Positions 9,752 to 18,916 of a stretch of 64,000 nt of DNA are shown piece by piece (within the stretch, counting starts at the first letter, position 1; each line of letters opens with the position of its first letter). The DNA is from Metabacillus arenae. Lineage in GTDB: Bacteria > Bacillota > Bacilli > Bacillales > Bacillaceae. Where the stretch lies: contig NZ_JACXAI010000021.1 in NCBI RefSeq assembly GCF_014773385.1, positions 45,325 to 109,324 of the forward strand, in the 5' to 3' direction. Made by a program: the position numbers and the translations under genes. The notes under the pieces were generated by a model, which was not told the origin of the DNA, ran no database searches, and worked only from the letters and a program-made list of their open reading frames with translations.

Positions 9752-10618
9752 TTAATAACTCCTATCAACTATATAAGGTTGACGAATCATAATAACCATT
9801 GGCGCTAATGAGATCAGGAAACAGCACGAGGCAATAAACGGAAGTACAGACCACTTAAGAATGGAGTATCCGAGCATCGTCTGCCAGCCGATGGCCACTA
9901 ATCCAAGTAAGTAAGCGATGCCTGTTAAATGGATCAATCTAATGCGTACCGAAGGAAGAAGCGTTTTGCGTTCAGTCAGCCAAGCGACAAAAGGTACTGC
10001 TTGTAGAGAATGGAATCCGAGACCATGAAGCCAAATGATATTTCCATGGAGGCCAGTGAAACGACCCTGGTTGATAGATATCCAAATACCTGCTGCAAAC
10101 GAGACCATGACAGCAATCATTGCATAGCGAATGCTCAATACAAGCTCCGGACGTAATATATATGCTTTCCTGCGGAAAAATTGAATCCCCAAGAATAGAT
10201 AAAACAGTACTAACAGCAAAGCCACAAAAGTAAAACCTGTACTAACAGCGAAATCGAAGGTTGTGCCGTCCTTCACGAACCTCGGGTTTATGCCGCGAAA
10301 ATTTTGCAAGGTTTCCGCAAAGTAAGAATAAAGCGCGAGAATGATATAAGACCATCGAAAGATAGCCTTACTTTTTGTTCCCATCGCAGATAACGGAATG
10401 ATCGCCGCCGTTGACAACAGAAACATACCAAGTGCAGCATTAAAGGAGAAGGCTTTCGAAACATCTCCATCAGGAGCTACCGATCCCCCATATAGTATGA
10501 CCCACACTCCGCATATCCCTGCAAGTAGAAAACCAAGCAGCCCGGTAAGCACCAGCCATCTCTCTCCTTCAAAAAGCTTGATTAATGGGTTTACATCACC
10601 AAGTACCCTATTATTCAA
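9752..10618 (-). CDS. membrane protein of unknown function
   Basis: A 288-residue protein that I do not recognise. About eight hydrophobic segments are visible (roughly residues 22-45, 62-80, 86-103, 129-150, 163-181, 193-213, 228-250 and 254-280), with short polar loops. There is no signal peptide cleavage site and no obvious catalytic motif. A conserved-looking WLHGLGFHSLQ segment before helix six and several buried histidines could bind a cofactor, but this is speculation. The ATG at 10618 is preceded by GGAAGGGGATACGAG, a fair ribosome site. It is a single gene, convergent with leuA. Confidence 0.75.
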   Translation of the reverse strand: MNNRVLGDVNPLIKLFEGERWLVLTGLLGFLLAGICGVWVILYGGSVAPDGDVSKAFSFNAALGMFLLSTAAIIPLSAMGTKSKAIFRWSYIILALYSYFAETLQNFRGINPRFVKDGTTFDFAVSTGFTFVALLLVLFYLFLGIQFFRRKAYILRPELVLSIRYAMIAVMVSFAAGIWISINQGRFTGLHGNIIWLHGLGFHSLQAVPFVAWLTERKTLLPSVRIRLIHLTGIAYLLGLVAIGWQTMLGYSILKWSVLPFIASCCFLISLAPMVIMIRQPYIVDRSY

Positions 10619-10965
10619 TCTCGTATCCCCTTCCTATAAGGATTTATTACTTTCATAGTACAGGAAGGTTATGACGAATCTTACCGGCGCAAGATTGAAT
10701 TCCAACTGGGACTAATAATGTTTTTGTTCTCCGTCTAAGGTCTTATAAGCGGAGAATACATACCTGAGAAACGATGGTTCAAGTCACTTCAAGAGACCCA
10801 GGTCTTAGTGAAAGTTACATCCGAAGTTGCTTTTTGAAACCGATTTATCCATTTTATCCTTAAAAGGATGAATGAGTGGGTCAAGTTGATGAGGCGAAAA
10901 GCAGGTACTTTTGTATTGATCTTGTTAATTCGCTTATTGGGTAAGAATTGGCTGGAAAACCCATA
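10619..10965. other. intergenic region without a recognised gene
   Basis: About 350 bases. No reading frame with a ribosome site and no terminator with a T-run was seen. It must contain the promoter of the minus-strand membrane-protein gene. Confidence 0.5.
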
Positions 10966-12027
10966 TTATTCTTTCTTACTTATCCTCTGAATAATCTCAT
11001 GCAAATCATCTGGCTTATGAAACTCAATCGGCGAAACACCTTTTTCAAACTGAATGCTGTCTGCTTCAACTAATAATACATATCGTCCATTAATCTTGCC
11101 TAAATGAATATTCTCCCCAAAGTCAGCAAGCAATCCTTTTATAGAAGTCTCACCGAGCTTCATCTTTAGTTCAAGGTCAGGAGTTTGTTCGACCATATGG
11201 GAGGAGGCTTCGACTACTTGTTCTGTTGTTAAACGCTCTTGTATCTCCCGCTTTTCACTGGCTTCCCAAATTTCCATTTCATGCTCAAATTGCTGACGTT
11301 CCTGACTGTTTTCCTCATATGATTCCAGCACATGCTCCTGCACCATATCCATCACTTGGGCCTTCATGATTTCAGGCATGGATTCTCCATATTCAACAAA
11401 CTTTAAAAAGTCTTCAAAGTAACGAGCGTGCGATGCCTGATGGATTTTCAATTCGCCTTCTTCAATCATTCCTTCTTCAGGCATGTGAGGATACTGGATA
11501 GATTTCATGTTTTTAGTTGTGATCGCCATTTCGACATTACGGATAAGAGTTGATTCATCAGCAATTGATGCGACCTTAGGTTCAAAATCACATTTCATAA
11601 TAAATGCAAAAGAGTCATCAAAATATTTTTTTGGGGTGGCCCTAGCAACTAGAAATGCTCCTCCGCGCACAGCACTTGTATCAAGGTAAGAGCGAACAAA
11701 TTCTTCACTTACTTTCTTAAAATCCTCTTTAGATTCAGCAACAAGGACTCGAGAAAAGATATTGTAATTTGGGTTTGAACTTAATTCATGACCTCGTTCA
11801 ACAATAAAATGACCAAGTTTTGTCGGCACTTGTTCAGACTTTGGGTGACGTTCAACCTTTCGCTTAACAATTTTCTTCAACTCCCCGTCAAGAAAATCTT
11901 TTAGAGCACTTTGCTCGTATTCTTCCGTATTTAACGTTTGAAAATGCTTATACCTACTGTTTGTCTGATCATCTTTTCCTTCTATATGAACCACGTAAAA
12001 TGAGAGAAACTTAATCTCAAATTCCAT
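10966..12027 (-). CDS. conserved Bacillus protein of unknown function (DUF3900-like)
   Basis: A 353-residue soluble, acidic protein without membrane segments. The N-terminal MEFEIKFLSFYVVHIEG and the overall layout recall the Bacillus DUF3900 family, from memory and unverified. A central charged region around residues 215-275 is rich in Glu, Gln and Arg and may be helical or coiled. No catalytic motif is apparent. The start chosen is ATG 12027, with GGGTGATG upstream. An ATG seven codons earlier has no ribosome site. The gene is isolated, and its role is unknown. Confidence 0.75.
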   Translation of the reverse strand: MEFEIKFLSFYVVHIEGKDDQTNSRYKHFQTLNTEEYEQSALKDFLDGELKKIVKRKVERHPKSEQVPTKLGHFIVERGHELSSNPNYNIFSRVLVAESKEDFKKVSEEFVRSYLDTSAVRGGAFLVARATPKKYFDDSFAFIMKCDFEPKVASIADESTLIRNVEMAITTKNMKSIQYPHMPEEGMIEEGELKIHQASHARYFEDFLKFVEYGESMPEIMKAQVMDMVQEHVLESYEENSQERQQFEHEMEIWEASEKREIQERLTTEQVVEASSHMVEQTPDLELKMKLGETSIKGLLADFGENIHLGKINGRYVLLVEADSIQFEKGVSPIEFHKPDDLHEIIQRISKKE

Positions 12028-12479
12028 TAACTCATCACCCAATTTCATTTTTTTCGGCTATTCAAGTATAGAAAATAGGAGATTATGAGTCAATTTTATT
12101 TTGTTCTAGTAAATTGTTGCATTAAAAGAAACTTATTCACCAAATATACTCGTGACCTATTAAAAAGAGTTGGGTGTATTATTGAATATCGATCTCTTAT
12201 GAACATTTGGTAGTTCAAGAAAAAAATTTCATCTGTTGATATTTGGTATTTTATGATGAGTTAAAAATAATAACCTATTTATATATAAGATCTTCAAAAG
12301 GAAAGAAAGAAAGCCCAATTTCTAGTTGATACAGCTGGGAAAATGGACTTCTAAATAATGTAAAGATAAAAGACTTAATTTTTTCATTGTCGGTTTTTCT
12401 AATTTCAAAGATCCTTGAAAAAAAATGACCAATTAAATGGTACAAAACACTTTTGGTTAAGATAATTAAGCATGTACGT
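12028..12479. other. intergenic region with a terminator-like inverted repeat
   Basis: About 450 AT-rich bases without a supported gene. An inverted repeat, GCCCAATTT against AAAATGGAC, near 12314-12352 resembles the hairpin at 62931-62974. Confidence 0.4.
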
Positions 12480-12920
12480 CTATCCTAAGTTGACCCTGTG
12501 ATCTTCCCCAGGTTCTTGATAAATATCAACACCCAACCTTTCCAATACATCAACAGCTTCTTTTACTGGTAGTTTGGAAGTTGAAATTCTTCAATTATTA
12601 CTTCTTGAATTTCATCTATATTTGAAAGTGTAAGCTTTTCAGATTCTCCGTCACTTTTCCGTATGCTCAGGATATTGTTCACTAAAGAAAGGCTACGTTT
12701 TTTATCGAGCTTCCACATTTTGGCAGCGTAATGTATTCATAAAAAGGGTCTTAGGCTGAAAGTATTCGTCAATGGCTGGCTCGAAGTCATGGAATTGAAC
12801 ATCTTTTTTCGTGTCAAATGACCAATGTGTTTGCTTGATTATTTTTCCATCTACGTATCGTTTAAACGTATAGACCCCATCTTCATCTTCCTTCTCAATG
12901 ACCAAATGAAGGAAAATCAA
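12480..12920 (-). pseudogene. broken gene of unknown function
   Basis: Reading the minus strand from 12920 gives 72 residues ending in a stop at 12702. The neighbouring frame then continues the same style of protein (KMWKLDKKRSLSLVNNIL), and a second frame change near 12580 leads to VKEAVDVLERLGVDIYQEPG and a stop at 12480. The joined product would be about 140 residues, hydrophilic, and not recognised. Two frame changes indicate a decayed gene. Its 5' end butts directly onto the divergent HxlR gene, and no ribosome site is left, so the N-terminus is probably lost too. Confidence 0.5.
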
Positions 12921-13259
12921 ATGTTATGTGAAGAAACAAATGAAACCTTGAGTATTCTGATGGAAAAATGGAAGATTGTTATATTGTTTCATTTGCTGTA
13001 CGGAGGAACTAAACGGTTTGGTGAATTAAAGAGATTGATACAGGGTATTACTCAAAAAATCCTCACCAATCAATTAAGAGAACTTGAGGATCAGGATATT
13101 ATCGGTAGAAAGGTCTATCCGGAAGTTCCACCACGAGTTGAATATTCCATAACGGAATATGGAAAAAGCTTGCAACCTATTTTAGAAGAGCTTTATAAGT
13201 GGGGGGATGCTCATTTAAATCATAGGGAAAACAAAAAGAGAAACCAATCTATTGATTGA
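12921..13259 (+). CDS. HxlR-family winged-helix regulator
   Basis: A 112-residue DNA-binding protein of the HxlR family. It shows the usual order: a conserved N-terminal cysteine (MLCEET), LMEKWKIVILFHLL, GTKRFGELKRLIQGITQKIL in the recognition region, and then VYPEVPPRVEYSITEYG in the wing. Family members often sense electrophiles or redox stress through that cysteine. ATG 12921 is preferred because AAGGA lies 7 bases upstream. ATG 12906 is an alternative. The following gene, which such regulators often control, is now only a remnant (13300-13437), so its regulon may be lost. Confidence 0.88.
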   Translation: MLCEETNETLSILMEKWKIVILFHLLYGGTKRFGELKRLIQGITQKILTNQLRELEDQDIIGRKVYPEVPPRVEYSITEYGKSLQPILEELYKWGDAHLNHRENKKRNQSID

Positions 13260-13299
13260 GAAGGTGTAACAGTATGGATAGCGCTATAAAACCTATAAC

Positions 13300-13437
13300 C
13301 GGATTCCGAAAAGTGAAAATGTAAATATTATTATGCAGTTTGAGAGCGAAGAAGAAATTAGAAAAGTGTTTGATGATCTGGTTACAAATGTTGGACATGT
13401 CAATATGAAATTAGAAAATACTTTCTTTGCTGGCCTT
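13300..13437 (+). pseudogene. remnant of a VOC/PhnB-like protein
   Basis: The frame from CGG 13300 reads RIPKSENVNIIMQFES and goes on through EEIRKVFDDL to ENTFFAGL. This is the pattern of the second half of PhnB-like VOC-fold proteins. The N-terminal half and the C-terminal end are missing. A short unrelated frame begins at ATG 13274 with a ribosome site and stops after 16 codons. The fragment runs into the end of the convergent Nudix pseudogene. Confidence 0.6.
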
Positions 13438-13889
13438 ACTTGGACAAGTGTCGGACGGCTATTCGAATTCTTTGTGTCGGATGAATTGAGATGAAATCAA
13501 GTCCTTCTATACTGAAAAAGTTTACTTCAATCGATTCATCGCTCGTTGCTTTTATTCCGCCTGTAATTTCACATAAGAAACAACTCGAAAATTGCTGACG
13601 AACTTCACCGTCTGCATAAGTAATGATCTGATTTGGATTACTGTAGACACCAGTTAACTTTTGAACAATAATATCAAACCCTGTTTCCTCTTTTACCTCT
13701 CGTATAATCGCTTCTTCAACATTTTCTCCAGGATCTACTTTCCCCCAAGGTAAGGACCACTTAGTTATCTGCCCGTTTTTGAAGAAGTAGCTTATTCTTG
13801 TTGGTAGAAAATAAAACGGCTGATTCAGCAGGGACAATTGAATTTGGTTTCAGGGCAGTTTCATCAAAATAATAATCTTTTCTTTTCAT
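13436..13889 (-). pseudogene. Nudix hydrolase, single frameshift
   Basis: The start at 13889 (MKRKDYYFDETALKPNSIV) has a good site (GGAGGG). The frame runs through AVLFSTNKNKLLLQKRADN and stops at 13761. The next frame carries on with KWSLPWGKVDPGE and a complete Nudix box, G-x5-E-x7-REVKEETGF, so catalytic residues are intact. One extra T near 13763 accounts for the break. Joined, the protein would be about 150 residues, a normal length for a nucleotide-diphosphate hydrolase. Because only one base is wrong, a sequencing error is possible, but neighbouring genes are clearly decayed. Confidence 0.8.
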
Positions 13890-14020
13890 TTTACCCTCCA
13901 CTATTTCTCTAAAAAGAATTATACATTTATTATTGCAGAACAAGAAAACCTTATGAGGGAGTTGTTAATTTTTAGGAGGATGAGTTACATGAAAATTCAA
14001 GAAAGGGAAAGTCTCTTTAC

Positions 14021-14110
14021 TTTGTAACCGAAATGATATCAGAAGCATCAGACTTCATGTATTTCTAAGGTTCAGAGATAAAGCAGCTAAAATGATTACC
14101 CGCCCCCAAC
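14021..14110 (+). pseudogene. C-terminal remnant of a dihydrolipoamide dehydrogenase (E3)
   Basis: Frame 14024 reads VTEMISEASDFMYF, followed in a shifted frame by KAAKMITRPQ. The intact E3 gene at 24.0-25.4 kb has VTEMISEASAFMYL and then EEASKMIHPHP at the same distance. The match covers only about 30 residues and contains a stop and a shift. The remnant lies just upstream of a broken SorC gene, as acoL lies upstream of the intact SorC gene at 25565, so it looks like the edge of a decayed second copy of that locus. Confidence 0.75.
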
Positions 14111-14196
14111 TATTTTGGAGAGGTGTTTTCTGTCATAGATAGATGTTTAAACTGCTTTGGTTTAATATAGTTAGTAGATAAAATAAAAGCCGAGAG

Positions 14197-15136
14197 CTAA
14201 GCTGGGAAGAAAGAAGGCAACTAGTAAACGCCGCTAGTTTATATTATATAGAAGGATTAACTCAAGAACAGATTACTAAACGGGTCGGTGTGTCCAGGCC
14301 TGTTATCCCAAAACAGCTCCAAAAGGCAAAAGAAAATGGAATTGTTGAAGTGTTTATAAAAGATGAAAGCGTACATACAGTTGAATTAGAAAAAGAACTT
14401 GAAGAAAAGTTTGGTTTAAAGGATGTTGTTGTTCCTACTTCCAGCTCCTTATCAGAGTTAATTAATAAGGCGATCGGTCAGGCTGCGGCTAATTACGTAT
14501 CAAAAAACTTAAAACGCGTAAAGAAGATAGGAATCAGCTGGGGAACTACCTTGGCAGAGTTTGTTAAAGAATATCCGTTTGAAAGAAGAGCCGAAATGAA
14601 AATCGTTCCTTTAGTCGGAGGCATGGGGGGACAATATGTTGATATTCATTCCAATCAATTAGCATATGAACTAGCAAAAAAAATGAATGCAGCATGCTCG
14701 TATCTCTATATTCCGGCTTTCATTGAGTCAGAAGAATTAGAACGCTTAGTTAATATGAATGACGTAAAATTTGTACTTGAAGAAGGTAAAAGCGTAGATA
14801 TGGCACTTGTCGGTATAGGGACACCTTATCATGATTCAATATTGAAAAAAATCGGATATTTAACTGATAAAGACATAGAGGAATTTAGAAGAGCCGGTGC
14901 TGTTGGGGGACATTTCATCCCGATTTGTCGATATTAATGGACAATCTGTCAATCATAATATTAATGAAAAGGTTGTTGGGATAACGTTGGAGGAACTAAA
15001 GGAAATTCAATTTGTTGTTGGTGTTGCAGAAGGATTAAATAAATTGGAAAGTATTTTAGGAGCGTTGCAAGGTCATTATATTGATGGATTAATAATTGAC
15101 GAAGCAACTGCTGCAGCTATTTTAGAGAAATTATAA
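14197..15136 (+). pseudogene. SorC-family sugar-binding regulator, broken
   Basis: The protein matches the intact SorC proteins at 25565 and 27665 along its whole length. It begins LSWEERRQLVNAASLYY, with the helix-turn-helix LTQEQITKRVGVSRP, and then the sugar-phosphate-binding domain. Two defects are visible. The codon that should be ATG before CTA 14197 reads GAG, with an in-frame stop further upstream. A run of five G at about 14905-14909 shifts the frame, so AGAVGGHF replaces GAVGDISSRF. The rest continues intact to 15136. The 14290-14937 stretch alone would lack part of the DNA-binding domain. Confidence 0.88.
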
Positions 15137-15426
15137 TTACTAATATTCTGCTATAATCTTAATTAAAAAATGCAATTATTTTATATAGGTTTATTTTCAC
15201 AATGAATATTAATTATAATAATGTATAATTATAAAATTAGCTATTCCTCTGAAGAAAAGATGCCCCGACACCAAATGATAAAGGAGTTTATATAAAAGTG
15301 AAATGAAACAATCTATGCGAAAACAGCTATTATATAAATGTAATTAGATTGTTATAAAACAAGTTTCTTTATGTGTTTGTTTACCTAGTGTAAATTCAAT
15401 TCGATATTAGAGGGAGATGGATCGTT

Positions 15427-15759
15427 GTGAAAAGATCTGAGATGGAGGCTTCTCTTTTTTGTACTTATTGCAATGAAGAAACACCACACATGATTGTATA
15501 TATTAATGATGAAATTACAAGTATAGAATGTGAGGATTGTCATCATATTGTTGAAATTAAAGTTGATATTATGAAAGAATTTTATAAAGAATTATACGAA
15601 CGAATTTCAACAAAGCCTTCGCGAATAACACATGAATATAAAAGAGGTTTGATCAGCTTTTTATCAAAACTGCCAATGAGAGCCGCTAGTAAACCGTATC
15701 GATTAATGAGTGATCTAAATCAATCAAGAAAAGTAATTAGGCAGTTTAAGAAGAAATGA
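15427..15759 (+). CDS. small zinc-ribbon protein
   Basis: A 110-residue basic protein that appears intact. Two CxxC pairs (FCTYC at residues 11-15 and CEDC near 38-41) should hold a zinc ion. The C-terminal half is lysine/arginine-rich and likely binds nucleic acid or protein. Similar short proteins are annotated in Bacillus as bh protein, with no known function (from memory). GTG 15427 has GGGAGATGG upstream. It stands alone among decayed genes. Confidence 0.7.
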   Translation: MKRSEMEASLFCTYCNEETPHMIVYINDEITSIECEDCHHIVEIKVDIMKEFYKELYERISTKPSRITHEYKRGLISFLSKLPMRAASKPYRLMSDLNQSRKVIRQFKKK

Positions 15760-16115
15760 TAAATTAAATTATTAATTTTAATATCATGGCTTTTAAGGTT
15801 TCCTTTTTTTAGGAAGAGCATACTTTTATAGATATAATCCACCTAGAATCCTACATAGTTGACTATTTTTTTCATCAATTACGATAATTTTACCTACCCT
15901 TTATCTTCGATTATTGAAAACTTCGAAATTTAATTTTCTCCACATCCCATTTAAACTCCAACTATTTTATTTTTATTGTATTTAAAAGAATTTCATCTTT
16001 GCCTTACCTTTTTTTAATCACAACTGTTTTAGCCTCTATTTGTCTACCGGGTAATAATCGTATCTTGGTTATCGAATTTATTTCTCTTAGGTATACTATT
16101 TTGGCCAATTTTTTG
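15760..16115. other. T-rich intergenic region without a recognised gene
   Basis: About 350 bases of AT-rich sequence between the zinc-ribbon gene and the promoter at 16116. No supported reading frame was seen. Confidence 0.45.
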
Positions 16116-16168
16116 TTGACCTCCCTTTAACTTTGTTTTACAATTGTTCCGAATACAAACAAATGTTG
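16116..16168 (+). promoter_or_regulatory. promoter and paired SorC-type operators of the decayed SAF oxidoreductase
   Basis: TTGACC (16116-16121) and TACAAT (16139-16144) are 17 bases apart. Two sites follow: TTACAATTGTTC at 16138-16149 and AAACAAATGTTG at 16157-16168. Their starts are 19 bases apart, the same spacing as at four other promoters in this window. Confidence 0.6.
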
Positions 16169-16282
16169 AAACCATAATTTTTGTTACACCTAATAATATA
16201 TGACATGGTTGTTTTATTTTTATTATGTTAAAAGGTTGAACGAATGTTGAAGTTATAAAAGATTAAAGGGAGGATGTAGAAA

Positions 16283-17514
16283 ATGTCGATTTATCAAAAA
16301 CTTTTAGAAAGAAAACTTGCAAATGAACCAATCAAGGTAGGTGTTATCGGTGCCGGGCAAATGGGATTTGAAATGATTGCCCAAATTTCTACTATTCCAG
16401 GAATGATTGTTGCCGGAATTAGTGATATCAATTTAGATGCTGCAAAAAGAGCTTAAGATTACTATCAACCACATACAACAAAAAAAGGATCAATTGTTGT
16501 ATCAAATGATTTCAAAGAGGTTATTCACTCTCCTAATGTTGAAGTAATTGTCGATGCTACTGGTATTCCTGAAGTTGAAGCAAATATTACTCTTGAAGCA
16601 CTAATTGCTAAAAAACATCTTGTTTTATTAAATGTTGAAGTAGATATTACAATTGGTTCGATTATGCATCAGCAGTTTAAAAATGCTGGATTAGTTTACA
16701 CAGGTTCAGAGGGGATGAGCCAGCTGCAACACTTGAGTTATTTGTATTTGCTAAAACAATGGGAATGGAAGTTTTAGTTGCCGGTAAAGGAAAAAATAAT
16801 AAATTACGGGTAACTGCAAATCCTGATACTGCATAAGAAGAGGCAGATCAGATGAAAATGTCAGCACATATGCTTGCTGCATTCCAGGATGGTACGAAAA
16901 CAATGGAAATGCAATTGGATTTGTTCCCGATGTAGTAGGAATGCACGGAATCGTTGAAACCTGGATTCAGTTGTAAAAGATTTAGACCTAAAAGAAAAAG
17001 GCGGAGTATTAAATAAATTTGGTGTAGTTGAATATAAAGATGGTCTAGCACCTGGTGTGTTTGTCATCGTAAAAGGACAAAATGAGGGTGTAGCACATGA
17101 AATGAATTATTTATTGAAAAAAGGTGATGAAGACCATCATATTTTATATCGTCCATATCACTTAGCGAGCCTAGAAACACCAATTCAATTGCGAAAGCGG
17201 TTCTAGAACATGATGCTTCGATTCATCCACTAGGTGCACCTGTTTCTGATACAGTTGCCGTTGCAAAACGCGACATTAAAGCAGGAGAAACATTAGATGG
17301 AATTGGCGGCTTTTGTGTTCGTGGTGTTCTTGAAACGCATCAAGAGTTGAAGAGAAACGGACATATTCCGATTGGTTTAATTAGCGGCCATGTTGTTGCA
17401 AAACGAAATATTTGTCCAGGTCATTTCTTAACAACAGATGATGTAGAATTAGATCATAATACAACAGTATGGAAATTAAGAGCACTCCAAGATAGCTTAT
17501 TCCCAACTGAATAA
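16283..17514 (+). pseudogene. SAF-domain NAD(P)-dependent oxidoreductase, decayed
   Basis: This is a degenerate relative of the intact gene at 32465-33805. It starts well, with GGGAGGATG upstream of ATG 16283 and the Rossmann motif VGVIGAGQMG. A TAA stop follows at 16456. After that, segments such as VEVIVDATGIPEVEANITLEAL are readable, interrupted by further frameshifts near 16710, 16920 and 17190 and more stops. The C-terminal SAF region (DIKAGETLDGIGGFCVRG) is still readable up to the stop at 17514. It is not functional as one protein. Confidence 0.88.
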
Positions 17515-17532
17515 TAGAAACCTTTTTTAAAG

Positions 17533-17580
17533 GGTGCTGCAAAGCTAATAATTATTAACATGTTTTGTAGCACCTCTTTT
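17533..17580 (+). terminator. terminator after the decayed SAF oxidoreductase
   Basis: GGTGCTGCAAA pairs with TTTTGTAGCACC, followed by TCTTTT. The pairing includes one G-T. Confidence 0.65.
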
Positions 17581-17586
17581 GAAAAA

Positions 17587-17788
17587 GTGTTAGAAGGCGG
17601 CACACTTCAAATTGATGACCAAGTATTTACAATTACAGAAGTAGGTTCTCTAGCAATAAAAACTTAAAGGAATTAGGGCATATATCCATCTATTTTTCTG
17701 AGCCAGCCGATCAAGTCTGGTGCAGTATTTTAGCCAATTTGTATTTCCTAAGTTTGAAGATGGTAGTGTAATTGAATTTAAGGAGTAA
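17587..17788 (+). pseudogene. remnant of a glucitol/sorbitol PTS IIA component
   Basis: Frame 17587 reads VLEGGTLQIDDQVFTITEVG, which is the pattern of glucitol-specific IIA proteins. A shifted frame continues with NLKELGHISIYFSEPADQV, and a third ends in FPKFEDGSVIEFKE at 17788. The N-terminal half is missing. It follows the SAF oxidoreductase pseudogene and suggests the locus once took up a hexitol or related polyol by PTS. Confidence 0.65.
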
Positions 17789-17992
17789 CTTAACAATCTC
17801 TCCTAGAAAGGGAGATTTATGCTAAGGTTGTGAAAATATATTTATTAGGCAATCATCAATCTAAATTTATCCAATAGAATTCCTCTTAAAAATCATTTGA
17901 TCTATTTAACAATTTATCTTTTAGACTCCAAACAATAAATTTAGACAATACAATTTAATAATAAAAAATTCAAAAGAATAGGAAGATCGGAT

Positions 17993-18811
17993 ATGAATAA
18001 AAAAGAAAATGTTTATATAGTTTCTGACTCTCTTGATGAAACTGCTGAAAAGGTGGTGAGAGCAGTTTTTAGCATTAGTGGAAGAGAAGTAAAAATACAA
18101 CATATTTCCTATGTAAAGGATATCACAGATATTAAAAATGTTATTACTATCTCAAAGAATAGTCATTCAATTATTGTTTACACAATTGTTACTGGATACT
18201 TAAAGCAATATCTTGAACTTAAGGCTCAAGAGGAAGGGGTTATTACAGTTGATTTATTAACTCCACTGATGGATGTATTTATGAAACAATTTTATAAAGT
18301 ACCAAAAGGGGAACCAAATTTAATCAAGAATATTGATGACGATTATTGTCGAAGAGTTGAAGCAATTGAGTTTGCAGTTCAACATGATGATGGACAAGAT
18401 ACTCAAAATATTAGACTTGCTGATATAGTATTGATTGGTGTCTCCCGAACATCAAAGACGCCGCTTTCTATGTACTTGGCTTATAAGGGCTTTAAGGTGG
18501 CGAATATACCTTTGGTACCAGAAATAATACCTCCGAGTGAACTTTTTAAGATTCCAAACAATAAATGTGTAGGTTTAGTTATAACACCGGATAAACTGAA
18601 TGAAATTCGAAGAGAACGATTAAAGAATTTAGGGATGACCATTGAATTCAAATACGCAAATGTAGAACGGATTCATAAGGAATTAAATTATGCTGAAAAT
18701 CTTATGAAACGAATCGGCTGCCCAATCATTGATGTTTCAAATATAGGAATCGAAGAAACGGCTGATTTAATTATGAGCAATGTTCAAAAAGAATGGATTT
18801 GTATATCATAA
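17993..18811 (+). CDS. pyruvate, phosphate dikinase regulatory protein (PDRP/PpsR family)
   Basis: A 272-residue bifunctional kinase/phosphorylase that, in its family (DUF299), switches pyruvate phosphate dikinase or PEP synthase on and off by ADP-dependent phosphorylation of a threonine. The N-terminal VYIVSDSLDETAEKVVRAV is typical. The P-loop-like motif GVSRTSKTP lies near residue 150. The length is normal and no break is seen. The ATG at 17993 has only a modest ribosome site (GGAAGATCGG). No dikinase gene lies in the window, so this copy is an orphan within a decayed region, yet it is intact, which suggests it is still used. Confidence 0.9.
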   Translation: MNKKENVYIVSDSLDETAEKVVRAVFSISGREVKIQHISYVKDITDIKNVITISKNSHSIIVYTIVTGYLKQYLELKAQEEGVITVDLLTPLMDVFMKQFYKVPKGEPNLIKNIDDDYCRRVEAIEFAVQHDDGQDTQNIRLADIVLIGVSRTSKTPLSMYLAYKGFKVANIPLVPEIIPPSELFKIPNNKCVGLVITPDKLNEIRRERLKNLGMTIEFKYANVERIHKELNYAENLMKRIGCPIIDVSNIGIEETADLIMSNVQKEWICIS

Positions 18812-18916
18812 TAAATTTGTATATATGTTTGATGAGGGGAACAACAAGAGGGATAATCCAAACTTCATGTTTTAATTAAAAGTGAACAAAAATAGTGTAT
18901 GGAAGGAGGATACACG

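Noticed and set aside
12906..12920. Earlier ATG for the HxlR regulator
   Set aside because: The ATG at 12921 has AAGGA at the right distance and gives the usual N-terminal cysteine position.
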